Positions 33,526-43,784 of a DNA stretch of 64,000 bases are shown here, piece by piece. Below the pieces are notes generated by a model. That model ran no database searches. It was not told where the DNA came from and saw only the letters and a program-made list of their open reading frames with translations. Positions within the stretch are counted from its first letter, which is position 1; every line of letters starts with the position of its first letter. This DNA is from Prostheceraeus crozeri (Eukaryota > Platyhelminthes > Polycladida > Euryleptidae), in contig CAJQUW010014290.1 of the NCBI GenBank assembly GCA_907163375.1, positions 1-64,000 on the forward strand, in the 5' to 3' direction. The translations under genes and the position numbers were made by a program.

Positions 33526-33529
33526 CTAG

Positions 33530-34610
33530 CCTTCTGCCTTCGACGTAAAGCTGGAAAGATCCCTTCGTCTAGTCATCTTCTCTTCACAGAATATGGCCAT
33601 ACCACCGCCGTCATATTATTCGCAGACGTCTACGTACCGCTGTCATGACAATGCATGTCCACGACCTAGCATGTCTTGTCTTTTTTATTATAGAGTGTTG
33701 GATTTCAATGATGGCCGACGTAGGTAGGAATGGTGTGCGATGATTGTCCCTAAGATGTAAGAATGAGACTGGTCCATTATCTCTTCATTGAATTATTATG
33801 AATAGTTGAATATAATATAGCAATTAAATCTTTTCATTCTAATTTAATTAGTAGCAAAACAGGTCGTGCATCAAAACATTGCTAATTTTATGAGCTTTTA
33901 TAAACACATATTGAATACTAAATCAGAAAGCACAAAACATCAGAAGGCATGTTGAAAGTGACCAGTTAAGTTGAAGAACCAAATTCAAGTATACCGCTGA
34001 CTGCATCATCTTTCAGTCTGTCGCACCTCATTGTCCATGACAGCTAATCACAAAACATCTTTGGTCGCTGTTTGTAGCTATGTTTTGCAAATAGCCCACA
34101 ACCATTTGTCTGGTGGATTGAAATCCTAAGCTCTTGGAGGCCATCGACGTGTAAAAAGTCGACTGAAGACTCACGACGGTAACATAAAAGTCTCTTTGAG
34201 TTTTGGTGCAGAACTTTAGGAAACGTGATGCCATCCACATTGCAATTGTACATGATGCTCCATGAAATTTCCGTCTCTGATGAAGATACGTCGATCGAAG
34301 GTATAGTGCATTCCGCCGCGTTTGGGTTGAACCACTTCCTTCTGCTACGAGTGGACAAAACCAGATTGAGCAACGATGTGCTGCCCCTGTCAAATACTTC
34401 TCAAATGAAAACCCATCGCCCGATGATAAACGTAGATTTGTGCTACTGAGTCCACTGCACATCCGTGTGAGGGAGAACGATCAAGGATACTTGAAAAGTG
34501 CTATTATGAAAAAAGAAAGTGGGCACGACTGATGTGATACAACAGCAAACATGGTTATCACAGTCACCACGATTGAGAAAAGTAAAGTGTTCTGTGTCGT
34601 CTGCCTGCTG
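33530..34610. other. Unassigned sequence
   Basis: Several overlapping frames at 34028-34462 on both strands are open, but none shows a domain I recognise. The sequence is moderately GC-richer than its surroundings. It may be a relic of an unidentified transposon or exon. Confidence 0.3.
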
Positions 34611-34612
34611 TA

Positions 34613-35143
34613 CAGTAGGCCATGTCAAACTTTCGATTAGATTTAACAAATCCGTTTTATCTGAATAAAGCGATTTTATGTATTAAACCATCGCAAGCAT
34701 TTAATCGCGTTTTCACCGCAATGTCGACACTCGATCATGAAATTACGATTTGATGAAACTGTCTGGTACATATAAACGTCTTTGTCAACTCTAAAACTTA
34801 TTGAGTTCAAAGATAGGATTTAATAGTGGCCAAAGATTTCGATTGTACAACATTCGATATCAAGATCGGATTTCTCGAATATTGCGAACAGAAGTTACAG
34901 TGGAAATGTGATCGATTCCTGCTATAGCTTAAGTTCGCAAATATGTTTAATTGAATTTCTGACCTCTCTCTTTGATTTGCGCTATTTAACCATGTAGTGG
35001 TTTAACAAATCTCACATTGCTTTGCATGACGTGAAGTTGTCAATGCCATTCACTTGCGATCGATGTAACAAAACGGCTTTATCGAAACCAACTTGTTGAC
35101 ACCGATTTGTCAAATCTAATCGAAAGTTTGACCTGACCTAGTG
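34613..35143. repeat. Inverted repeat pair, MITE-like
   Basis: Outer arms of about 44 bp at 34613-34656 and 35100-35143 share GTCAAACTTTCGATTAGATT in inverted orientation, with CAGTAGG / CCTAGTG tips. There is no clear target duplication. The middle (about 440 bp) has no coding motif. Probably a degraded MITE. Confidence 0.5.
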
Positions 35144-35159
35144 ACAAGCGTGGACGAAA

Positions 35160-37685
35160 TTCGCTTTGTGACGGATTGGATAACTTCCTCAATTTGAGTC
35201 ATGCTATCCCTCACAGAATTACACCGGTCGTCTGTTCTTCTGTTTGAATAGAAAGGAAGCATTGGAACATGCAATGGCTATGAAATGGCTCAATCTGCTG
35301 ACATAATGCCATAGAAATAGAACAATAAGCAGCCAGTTCAACATTATACACGCCAAGCTGTGCAAAGTTTCAGTGACTGTTATCAATCGGATCACACAGC
35401 AAAGAGACACAGTCGATGTCAAGTTCTACAGAGAAGTTTGTGAGCGTTTTTTTGTGCGTCTGCTAACTTTTTAAACAATGATCGGAAGGACCAACATTAT
35501 CAAGAAAACTTTTGCGCAATGATGTGAATACTTCCAATCTGAAGTAGTCGTGGCGATCGGAGCATTTTGAAGGAATTCACAGAAATCCGCAAGCGACGCA
35601 CGACTATTTTTCCTATCTCTGAAAGGTATTAAGAATTTCTTTTTGTCCACCTATTAAGTTCTTTCATGTGCCATCACTTTGAACCAGCTTACACTTCTAG
35701 CAGAGTGATGCGGTTAAAGAATCAATTTCTGTGCTATCAGTAAAAATACCGGCCATACACATCATATTCAAGCTGCGAAAGCAATGTTGATCAACATGTG
35801 TAGAGCTGATACAGTTTCTCTAACGCAACTACAAACGGAACAGGTCATGTCAGAGAACCGTAAAGAATCCGAACGTCTCCGGGACTATCTGAAACGCATC
35901 ATTGACAGCTTGTGATATTTGTGGGATGAAACTTGTGCCTTCCGAGGTAGCGCTGAGGTTAATTTCTATTCCCTTGCCGATGGAAACCTAGCATACCAGA
36001 AAGGAGGAGGGAGATTTCTCAATGCGATCAATTTGCTGTCCGCACGCGAAGAAGTAATGGAAAAAAAGCTGAAAGAGATAAGGGAGAGCCGGAATCTTGG
36101 TAAAGGTCGTGATAAACGCCTGACATTTTCTGTCAAATGACACTCGAAACACACGAATTAAGGTCATGACTAAATTAGTGAAGGAGGAAATGTGCCGCCG
36201 AATAAGGGATAGAGTTTTCTTCAGCATGTCCGTCGACGCAACGACAAATGTTACATTACTGGAGCAGATGTGCATCATCGTCAAGTATGCTTTGCACTCC
36301 ATTGATGGTCGCCCAGCCACAGTAGAGGAACGCGTGATTGACAGTGTGAGACCACCACAGGCGAGGCAATTGCGACTACTCTGGAGACGGTGTTGCGAGA
36401 TAATGACGCTGAGGCACACAACTGTGTTAGTGCATCAGCTGTTGGGTCGAGTAATATAAAAGGTCCCCAAAAGGGTGCAATCCCTCGCCTTCAAGCTAGG
36501 TCGATGAAAAAATGCGTGAATATATATTGCACGGCTCACGCCCCAAATTTGGTGAGCAAAGGATGCTGCAGATCCTCTGTTATCTCCATGATTATTGATG
36601 GTACATCTTCAAAAGTTGAGAACCTTTTCTATGGAAACGCTAGGAATCGATCTGAGGTGTTTTAAGATGCCAAAAAATTGAACTGTGTAGGCATGGAACT
36701 TGCTGCTACTAATGCGACCAGGTTCAGTGCCATGCACAGTGCAACAACACGTGTTTTGCAGTTGTATCCAGCTGTTCTTGCTGTCCTCAGGTGTATAATT
36801 GAACGGCATGAAGATTTCGACGCAATAGTTCGTGCAGAAGCTGACGGACAGCTGATACGCTTTGATAACTTAAGACTTTCGCTAAACTAAATATTTACAA
36901 AGAGATATTTGACATTGTTGGGCCCCTCAATACCTCCAAATCTCGTGATTAGGATCTCGCGCTATGCGTTGCAGAGGCAGACTTAACGAAGGCAAAACCT
37001 CAAACTCTCTGTGAATCAAGAAGCATTGATGTCATCTGTAACGCAAAAGTCGCAGCAGACACATTATAGGCATTGCATCACAATTTACAGAAAAACGCGT
37101 ACACAGAAAAAAAGGACTTAGTGATTACGAAGGAGTCGACGAGAGAGACTCCGACTCTAATGAACAGTAGAAACATGAAACTTTTCTGACAGCCTTCTAC
37201 GCACCTCAAAGGATTCTGAGGGATAAATTCTCCGGATAGCGTGCACTTTTGCTGTCACTCTCAGCTTCTTTACCGTCCTCATTTTGCAATAGTGAGTTGC
37301 TAAAGAGCAGGCACAGACATTCATAGATCAATTCCAGATGGATGTCGGTGTGGAATTGTTGACTGCGGAATTGAGCCAATTCGCCAACCTTTGCATCCAC
37401 AGTAAGCCGGAGTTAGTTATTTTACCGCAAAAGAACAGCTTCCATGAAGCGTATGCTTACATTTTAGACACGAGACTAGATTCCGTTTTCTCCTATCTCC
37501 CTTTAGCCCTCCGAATTCTGACGACGACACCAACATCGTCAATGGAATGTGACCGCACATCCAGTAATTTGGAAATAATCAAAGACAGGCTGGCTAACAA
37601 GATAACTTCTGAGCATTTGTCAGACAGAATGATTCTTTCGACGGAGCAGGATGTGATGTGGAAGTTGAATTACATGACTGTATAA
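35160..37685 (+). pseudogene. Broken hAT transposase (DUF4371/ZMYM1-like type)
   Basis: Fragments in order. 35740-36140: KNTGHTHHIQAAKAML, a long helical stretch, then ETCAFRGSAE and GRFLNAINLL. 36166-36459: RDRVFFSMSVDATTNVTLLE, the first catalytic Asp region. 36440-36665: IYCTAHAPNLV (the C-x2-H motif). 36678-36890: MHSATTRVLQLYP. 37338-37685: LPLALRILTTTPTSSMECDR, SNLEIIKDRLANKITSEHLS, the hAT dimerisation domain with the catalytic-type Glu. Frame changes and stops separate the pieces and no N-terminal zinc finger is seen. A MITE at 35212-35733 seems to sit in the 5' part. Confidence 0.8.
35212..35733. mobile_element. hAT-type MITE, copy 2
   Basis: 522 bp, same orientation as copy 1 at 5625-6141, about 80 percent identical, with ends CACAGAATTACA and TCAATTTCTGTG. 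The flanking 8 bp are CTATCCCT and CTATCAGT (6 of 8). It lies inside or next to the upstream part of the broken hAT transposase and may be mobilised by that superfamily. Confidence 0.75.
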
Positions 37686-37689
37686 TTCG

Positions 37690-38150
37690 TCGATATTGCC
37701 GAAATATCACAGGAACTTACTAGAGTGTTATTCCCAGTTTAGTGACCGTGATTTATTCAACCTTCAATTGTGCTTGTATATCTCGCAGTGATAATATGCA
37801 TTAACCAGATGCTTCAAACTTGAGCTGTGATTATTTATAAATTAGAAAATACTTTTTACTACTCTAAAACTGGTTTTTGGGGGACACTGCAGTTTAAGGA
37901 TTACTTTCCATTTGCATATCTGGGACGGATTTTAATTTGGGACGATGTCAAGAACAGAGCTGGTGCACTGCTTTTTATAAGATTTTTCCTAAGCGGTGAA
38001 TGGATCAGACCTCTCGTCCAATCACAGACGAGCTACAGTTCCCGATGTGCGCACGCACATTTGTAACGCGTTATTGAAATCGTGTTAGGCAAAAATGTTG
38101 TCTAGCAATAGACTCAACCATGGCACCTGAAGTCAATACATTGAAACATG
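37690..38150. other. No gene recognised
   Basis: Flank between the hAT gene and the Polinton-like relic. The 79-codon frame at 37827-38066 has no motif. The right terminus of the hAT element was not found. Confidence 0.35.
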
Positions 38151-38154
38151 ATGA

Positions 38155-38571
38155 TTGCACGATTCGTTTCATCAAGAGAGCTTCGGAGGCTTAATACAAG
38201 ATTACATCCTTGAGTTTCAAAGGGAGGAGACAGAATTGGAAGCATGTTTAGACTACACACGAAAAATATTTACGGAGTTGATATCTTATTTCAAAGACAG
38301 TATCATCAAGGCTCATTTAATTGCACATGTCAATTACATTCATTTTCCACAAGGTGAAGTAGCGGAAAGTGTTGATTTTCAATTTCGTTCCTATGAACAA
38401 GAATATGTTCCTGATGCTTCTGAATTTTATACACGACATCTGCGGAAGATTTTTTCTCGGATGGACAACTTTCATGGTTACGGCAATCATTTACTTCTGA
38501 ATAAAATAAACCATATTGTCATTACTATTAGTAAAGTGGGTTTCAATGATGTTAAATCAAAGACCAAATAA
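38155..38571 (+). pseudogene. Polinton-like relic (uncertain)
   Basis: A 138-codon stretch whose C-terminal part resembles, by pattern, a protein segment often found beside the polymerase genes of Polinton/Maverick-type elements in invertebrate genomes: an acidic, aromatic N-terminal half, then a 'f...l..i..r.dnf.gyG...l..i..i.i.i' pattern. It would be a short fossil of a much larger element. No capsid, integrase, polymerase or terminal repeats are visible nearby. Age unknown, probably old. It could also be an unrelated unknown reading frame. Confidence 0.3.
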
Positions 38572-38599
38572 AGTATTTTTTCATGACACTTGTGTTGTG

Positions 38600-38842
38600 C
38601 TAAACTTTCTAATGCTGTGGTAAACACTGTTTTCCTATAACATTCTAAACTCTGTCTCACTGCAGCAGAAAACTGCTTTTAGTAAACCTGATGAAGCCAA
38701 TCTAACAGTCATGGAGTTTGAATTTTCTAATAAGGGAACAGTTGACAACTGTCTCCAATAAAACTTTCTAACACTGTGAAAGTAAGTTACAAGACAATCT
38801 ACACTGTGCAGTAAAACCTTCTAAAACTTTCTAGTGCTGTGA
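38600..38842 (+). repeat. Three copies of an AAACTTTCTARTGCTGTG motif
   Basis: Copies at about 38602-38619, 38761-38778 and 38824-38841, all on the plus strand, differing at one to three positions. Spacing is irregular (about 160 and 63 bp). They lie downstream of the minus-strand gene. Function unknown. Confidence 0.6.
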
Positions 38843-38988
38843 TGAGTTCGGTCAGTCATACAACGTCAATGATCAAACATTATTTTCACAAACGTGCGTC
38901 GAGGTAAATTATTTGACTACACTGACGCTTACATTTTATGATATGTGTGTTTCATAAAACGTCATGATCAACCTTTTCTAACTATACG

Positions 38989-40290
38989 TCAACCTGTGTT
39001 GCAGTAAAACCTTTGTACGACACTGACAAGGGCTTGTTCACTAGCAAAGAGAGAAGTCTGTGATGTGTTGCGTGTGGCGCATGAATGTCCTCCCTTCATT
39101 CCATTCATCATTTTTCTTCCCCTCTGCATTCCATATCCGAAGATATGAGGCAGGCTTGAGACCGCTTTAGCTGCATTAGAAGGTTGGCCCTTAAAAGAGC
39201 CCATGGGTCGTTCTCCGTCCACCGACACTCTCACTTCTGCAAAAACTCTGAAAGAAAAAGAATAGGAGATTAGAGGCGGCAAGGAAATGATCATGTTGAG
39301 GAAACTTACTCGGCTTTTTCTTTACAACTTTTCGCACGATAAAGTCTTCCAAATCGCCATTCATTTTAATGGATAGGTGGAGACATCGCACACCTTCACC
39401 TTCATAACATGTCTGTGTCGAATTGGGGTCGTCTGTGAGGGTCGGCACATCGCAGATGTTGTTTTCAAAGAGAGGAAGGTGGACCTCATACACTCTCTTC
39501 CTCTTCACCCTTCTCTCAACCTCTCGCAACTTTTCCACTTCACTCCCCAACCGCCTGTTGATCACCTTCGTCTCTTCCACTTCCTTCACCACACCTCGCA
39601 TCCGCTCCACCTCATTCTTCTCACGCATCAACTCCGACTCTAAGCCCTCAAGCGCCTTCTTTCGCTTCATCATACCACTCCTTTCCTTCAACCACTCCTG
39701 TTCCTTCACTCGCATCTCCTCCAACTCCTCCCTCATCACCTTTATACCCTCAACCTTAGCCTTCAACTCATCATTCTCCTTCAAAACTTTTCTATTCACA
39801 CTCTCCATATCCATCATACGATCCTTCAATCTCACAAATGCCTTCGTATCATGTGCCTCTTTCCTAGGCGATGATGTCGCTACAGGCTCAGCCACCTCAC
39901 CATCTGACTCATCAGACAACTCACTCCCAAACAATGAGACCATCAACTTCCTAGTCTCATCACTCGCCCGCTCAATCACTCCTTCTACCTCTAATTCCTC
40001 TTCACTCACCACTACCTCCCGATCCTTCACTGCAACACCCTCAATACTTCTAACTGCTGCATTCAACTCCTCCTTCGCCTTAATTAATTCACTCATCCAC
40101 TCACGAAACGATTGCGCTCCAATGTTTCCGGATGGGCAAGATTCGTGCGCCTTCCGGAAACCCTCAACATCATCCTCATCACACACCACCCTATGATGAA
40201 CACAGACCTTAAAAACATGCAATCTCTCATGTTGGTCCAGCGTCCCCTCTTTGATATGCTTACGGTATTCGCTGCCCCTTGTTAATTTAC
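38989..40290 (-). CDS. Uncharacterised coiled-coil protein with probable intron
   Basis: The frame is open from about 40310 down to 39191 (343 codons from a TTG at 40222; no ATG is obvious at the start, so the 5' end is uncertain). The N-terminal part has a Cys/His cluster, HERLHVFKVCVHHRVVC then AHESC. The middle holds SDESDGEVAEP and then about 130 residues of heptad-like Glu/Lys/Leu/Met sequence (LKENDELKAKVEGI, LESELMREKNEVERM), clearly a coiled coil, ending in RRVKRKR. A GTAAGT donor at 39309 and a pyrimidine-rich acceptor near 39248/39246 predict a 62-64 bp intron. Joining to the second AG keeps frame into a 3' exon ending at 38989. I do not recognise the family. Strand-biased purine richness sets it apart from the surrounding transposons. 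Confidence 0.5.
39246..39309 (-). other. Predicted small intron
   Basis: On the minus strand the donor is A|GTAAGTTTC at 39309, followed by a T-rich tract (CTATTCTTTTTCTTTCAG) and either of two adjacent AG acceptors (39248 or 39246). Read through, it would encode a phenylalanine-rich stretch unlike the rest of the protein. Phase favours the second AG. Confidence 0.5.
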
Positions 40291-40357
40291 CGCAGGATCA
40301 TTGAGTAACGATAAAGCGCGGAATTTTAATCATGATAATTCTGTAAAGATAGAGTAA

Positions 40358-41095
40358 AATTTGATAGCTAGTGTTTACAGGATACTACTTGCTGATATGC
40401 ATTGAAAGACTAGGTCATCAAACATTTGATAGCAAACGTTGGAATAAAATCATCAACCAAATTTAAAGAGTATGATTCCTAGCTTTATCCTAAAACCCAA
40501 AGTTTGATAGCAAACCTTGTAAGAGCACACACCGTTCGTCTTGCAACTTGAAACAGGAGTGAAGACTAGAGAAAAGTCGCGGTTTATATACCCAGCGAGC
40601 ACAAAGCCATGATTCAGACCTTCCTTATTTGGCCATGCTTTTGACTTGACAACAGCAGTTTTACCATGTATGGGTATCGACAGTCGCCGTACTTTCTGTT
40701 ACCAACTCCCAACACAAAGACGGATTCCCCTATGACGCGAAAAGGTTTGACGTCAATGCCTGCAGTAACCATCTCATTTTTACCAAGTTACAATGACAAA
40801 CGATAGACGTTGCCAAGCCTGAGTTACTGAGGCTAAACGAGATTTCACAAAGGCCTGATAGCAAGCCAGCAACCGTTTGGGTGTTAAGCTCTTGAATCCG
40901 TTACAGGCATTACTCAGAGGGGATCTTATCCCAGCTCCAAGGCCTCGACCCACAAATCCAACCTCGGGCGGACAGAGCGTGCGTCATGTCACTGTGTTGG
41001 TATCCGGGCCCCGATTTTGACATAAAAATCGGTGGAGTTATTTACAAGAGGAAACATCCCAAGCCGTTGCTTTGATCAGCTTGATAGCAAGCCGT
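40358..41095. promoter_or_regulatory. Iterated TTGATAGCAA motif upstream of the coiled-coil gene
   Basis: At least five direct copies on the plus strand: 40360 (TTTGATAGCTAGTGTT), 40426 (TTTGATAGCAAACGTT), 40503 (TTTGATAGCAAACCTT), 40855 (CTGATAGCAAGCC) and 41081 (TTGATAGCAAGCCG). They lie within 0.9 kb upstream of the start of the minus-strand gene. They could be binding sites or the core of a decayed tandem repeat. No TATA box is evident. Confidence 0.4.
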
Positions 41096-41099
41096 AGAG

Positions 41100-41930
41100 A
41101 GCTTGATTCAATAGCGTTTTGCAATGGAGATGTTTAGAGGCCACCCATGACAAGATAGCTAAGACTCAATCGATTGGCGTTCAAAGTGCTACGTTGAGAA
41201 CTGTGTCAAATGCCCAACATGAGTCATGAGTTGCCCCAGCGGTTTCGGTCTAAACTATGACACACTCCCTTGCCACACTTATGATTACGGCATCGTCCGC
41301 CGTCCCGAAGGAACACCCTGTCAGTAGAATATTACAGCAAAACTCTCCGTGTCTTGCTCGCTTTCAGTGAAAAGCTGCTTATACCATGAGAAGACTGGCT
41401 CATACATCATTAAAAATCCTTTCATTGACTTCAGCAGGGTCGAAAACCCCAGGACCTCCAAAACTAGTGAATTTAAATTTTTCAACTTTTTAGCACTGCT
41501 TATGAAATTTTATAAGTAGTTTATCACTTAGAGTAGGTCAATAGCAACCGAACCTTTTTTGAATCAAGTCAAACGGACTTGTAGAAGCAAAGTTACAAGC
41601 CTTTAAAGTTTTGGAGTCTTTTATGGCCTGGAGACGAAGGCCATCTCCTGGCGAACCTCTAAGTCTGACGCCTTAGCTGACTTCAGCAATGAAATTTTCT
41701 AAGTCGGTTTCTTACAGAAACCCGGAATTTGGAATGTCCGAAGTTATCATCGGAGCTCAGAGAGACGACCTACCTTTGACAATCGCTCTCCTCTAAATGA
41801 AAAGTCTCTGTCGGTTCCCGCTTATATAGTGTGTGGCGATCAGCTGATGACGTAATACCCATCATCCAAACACAAAAAACCCGTCTATCTCCGGTTCTAG
41901 TGCTCCGATTGAGCTGGAAATTCACCTTTT
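41100..41930. other. No gene recognised
   Basis: Mixed composition with no frames of note. It leads into the pyrimidine-rich array. Confidence 0.35.
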
Positions 41931-41933
41931 CCA

Positions 41934-43135
41934 CGTAGAATTTGACGCTGAATCCGAATCTGCCCTCCATTTTCCCATCCGATGCTTCGTTTTGGCTCTA
42001 CAGCCCACAGGCATCGCAAAAATTCTAACTCGTTTTTCGGAAAAAGGATGAAAAATTTTTTCTCTCCGATGGCTTTCAAATTTAGCACGCGGAAGCAGAA
42101 TTTGACGCTGATTCCAAATCTGGTCTCTGTTTTCCCGTCCGAGGCTTGCTTCACCCGCTAGAGCGATTTTCATAAACATTCTAACTACCATTTTCCTCCC
42201 AAAACCCAGGAAAAGTGGTCCAAAATGAGCTTTCCACTGCATTTTTCTCATTCTTAGCTTTCAAATGAGCTATTGCACGACTTTCTACGATTTCTAACAC
42301 CAAAGTTGGAAGTTTGTTAGAAGGGGGGGAGGTCTTCATAACTTTTTCTATTTGCTGGAAAGAAGTTCCTAGACCCAACATTGTCCAAAACGTCCGAATC
42401 TGCACTCTATTTTCCCATCCGAACACTCCTTCTGCCCGAAAAATGGACTTTCTCATCCCAAAACATCCAAAACCTGACTTTTTCAACTTTGACGTTTTCC
42501 TGCCATTTTCCTCCCTCAAGCCAAGAAAATTAGTCCAAACTGAGCTTTCTACTGCATTTTTCTCACTTTTAGCTTTCAAATGAGCTATTGCACGACATTC
42601 TACGATTTCTCACACCAAAGTTGGAAGTTTGGTAGGAGGGGGGGGGACGTCCTCAAAACTTTTTCTCTCCGATTTTGCTGGAAACATCCTTCCCAACCCA
42701 ACAGTTCACGTAGAGTTCGAATCTGGCCTCCGTTTTCCTATCCGAGGTCTCCTTCTGCCGGAAAAACATGGACTTTCTCATCCCAATACTCCCACACCCC
42801 GCCTTTTTCCAACTCTATCGCTCTACCCCTTGCCTCATAGGAAAACTCCTCGTTCCACCCTTTCCAACCCAAAATTTCACGTAGATTCCGAATCTGAACT
42901 CCAATTTCCAATCCAAACCCTCCTTCATGACGATTTCCAGCCTTTCTCATCCCAAAACCATCAAAACCCGCCTTTTCTCACTCTATCCTTCCGAGATTCC
43001 ACCCCTTGCCTCATCCTTGGCACCTCCCTCACCCTCCTTCCAGAGGGGGGGGGGGTGGGGACCAGTTTTCTCCTCACGGACCCATTCCTCCCAACACATC
43101 CTTGGCAACCTCCCTCATCTTCCTTTCCAGAGGGG
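41934..43135. repeat. Pyrimidine-rich tandem array, unit about 315 bp
   Basis: A core 'CCGAATCTGxxCTCCxTTTTCC' followed by ATCCGAGG recurs at about 41952, 42114, 42394, 42717 and 42888. The best pair is 42191-42505 and 42506-42820, a 315-bp head-to-tail duplication sharing 'AGCTTTCAAATGAGCTATTG' and a G7-G9 run. A shorter 95-bp duplication follows at 43010-43135, with 'TTCCAGAGGGGGGG' twice. The long open frames here (e.g. 42629-43204 plus, 42181-42579 minus) follow from low-complexity composition. They are not convincing genes. Confidence 0.75.
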
Positions 43136-43214
43136 GGGCTGAGTCAGCATGATAACTCATCGATGACTCATCACTGCACCGCACTGTCCTTGTGTCTGGG
43201 ATGAGGTTACTACT

Positions 43215-43784
43215 CACAATGAAATATTTTGTTTATCTACTTCGGTTTGTTAGAAGTGTGATTGATTCGAAATCGACGGCACACCGCGGAATTTACTAAG
43301 TGGCTAAAGTGGAATTCCTACTACCTCACAGAGATCGGAAAAAGTCGTGCGTCGCTTGCGGATTGCTCTGAATTCCAGAAAAGTGCTTCGATTGCCACAA
43401 TTCCTTCGGATTCGAAGAATTCAGATCATTGCACAGAAGTTTTCTCTACAATGTTGGCCCTTACTTTACTACAAAAAGTAGCACGAAAATTAGTTCACCT
43501 GATGATTCCACCATCCTCTTCTTAGCATTTTCTCACTGCATAGTGCTTACACTAAGTCGAATGTTAGCCGGACAGCGATGTGTGCGAAGTGATATCACAG
43601 CACGCACGCATCTCTCACTGGCTCTGGTGTCTTCTGCTGACAGCTTATTGTTCGCCATTTCCAATAGCAAGCGATACACGAATTATCCATTCGAGAAGGA
43701 GCAAGTTCTCTAATTCTGTGATGTGCCATTTCGATATTAAGGTTAGATACGATTCGAACGCGTGCAGATGAATCTAATTCTGTG
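43215..43784 (-). mobile_element. hAT-type MITE, copy 3
   Basis: Reverse-oriented relative of copies 1 and 2, 570 bp. It shares their 3' half, including the reverse complement of 'AAGCGACGCACGACT', and has outer ends CACAATGAAAT and TCTAATTCTGTG. The other half is diverged, and an internal second TCTAATTCTGTG occurs at about 43710. No clear 8-bp duplication. It abuts the tandem array. Confidence 0.65.

Noticed and set aside
34028-34462. Overlapping 144- and 109-codon minus-strand frames
   Set aside because: No motif recognised and three frames are open at once, so composition is a sufficient explanation.
39423-40196. 257-codon plus-strand open frame
   Set aside because: Serine/threonine/proline-rich antisense shadow of the coiled-coil gene. 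The purine-rich minus-strand reading explains its openness.
42629-43204. 191-codon plus-strand frame
   Set aside because: Lies across a pyrimidine-rich tandem array. Proline/serine/leucine-rich translation with no domain; both strands are open.
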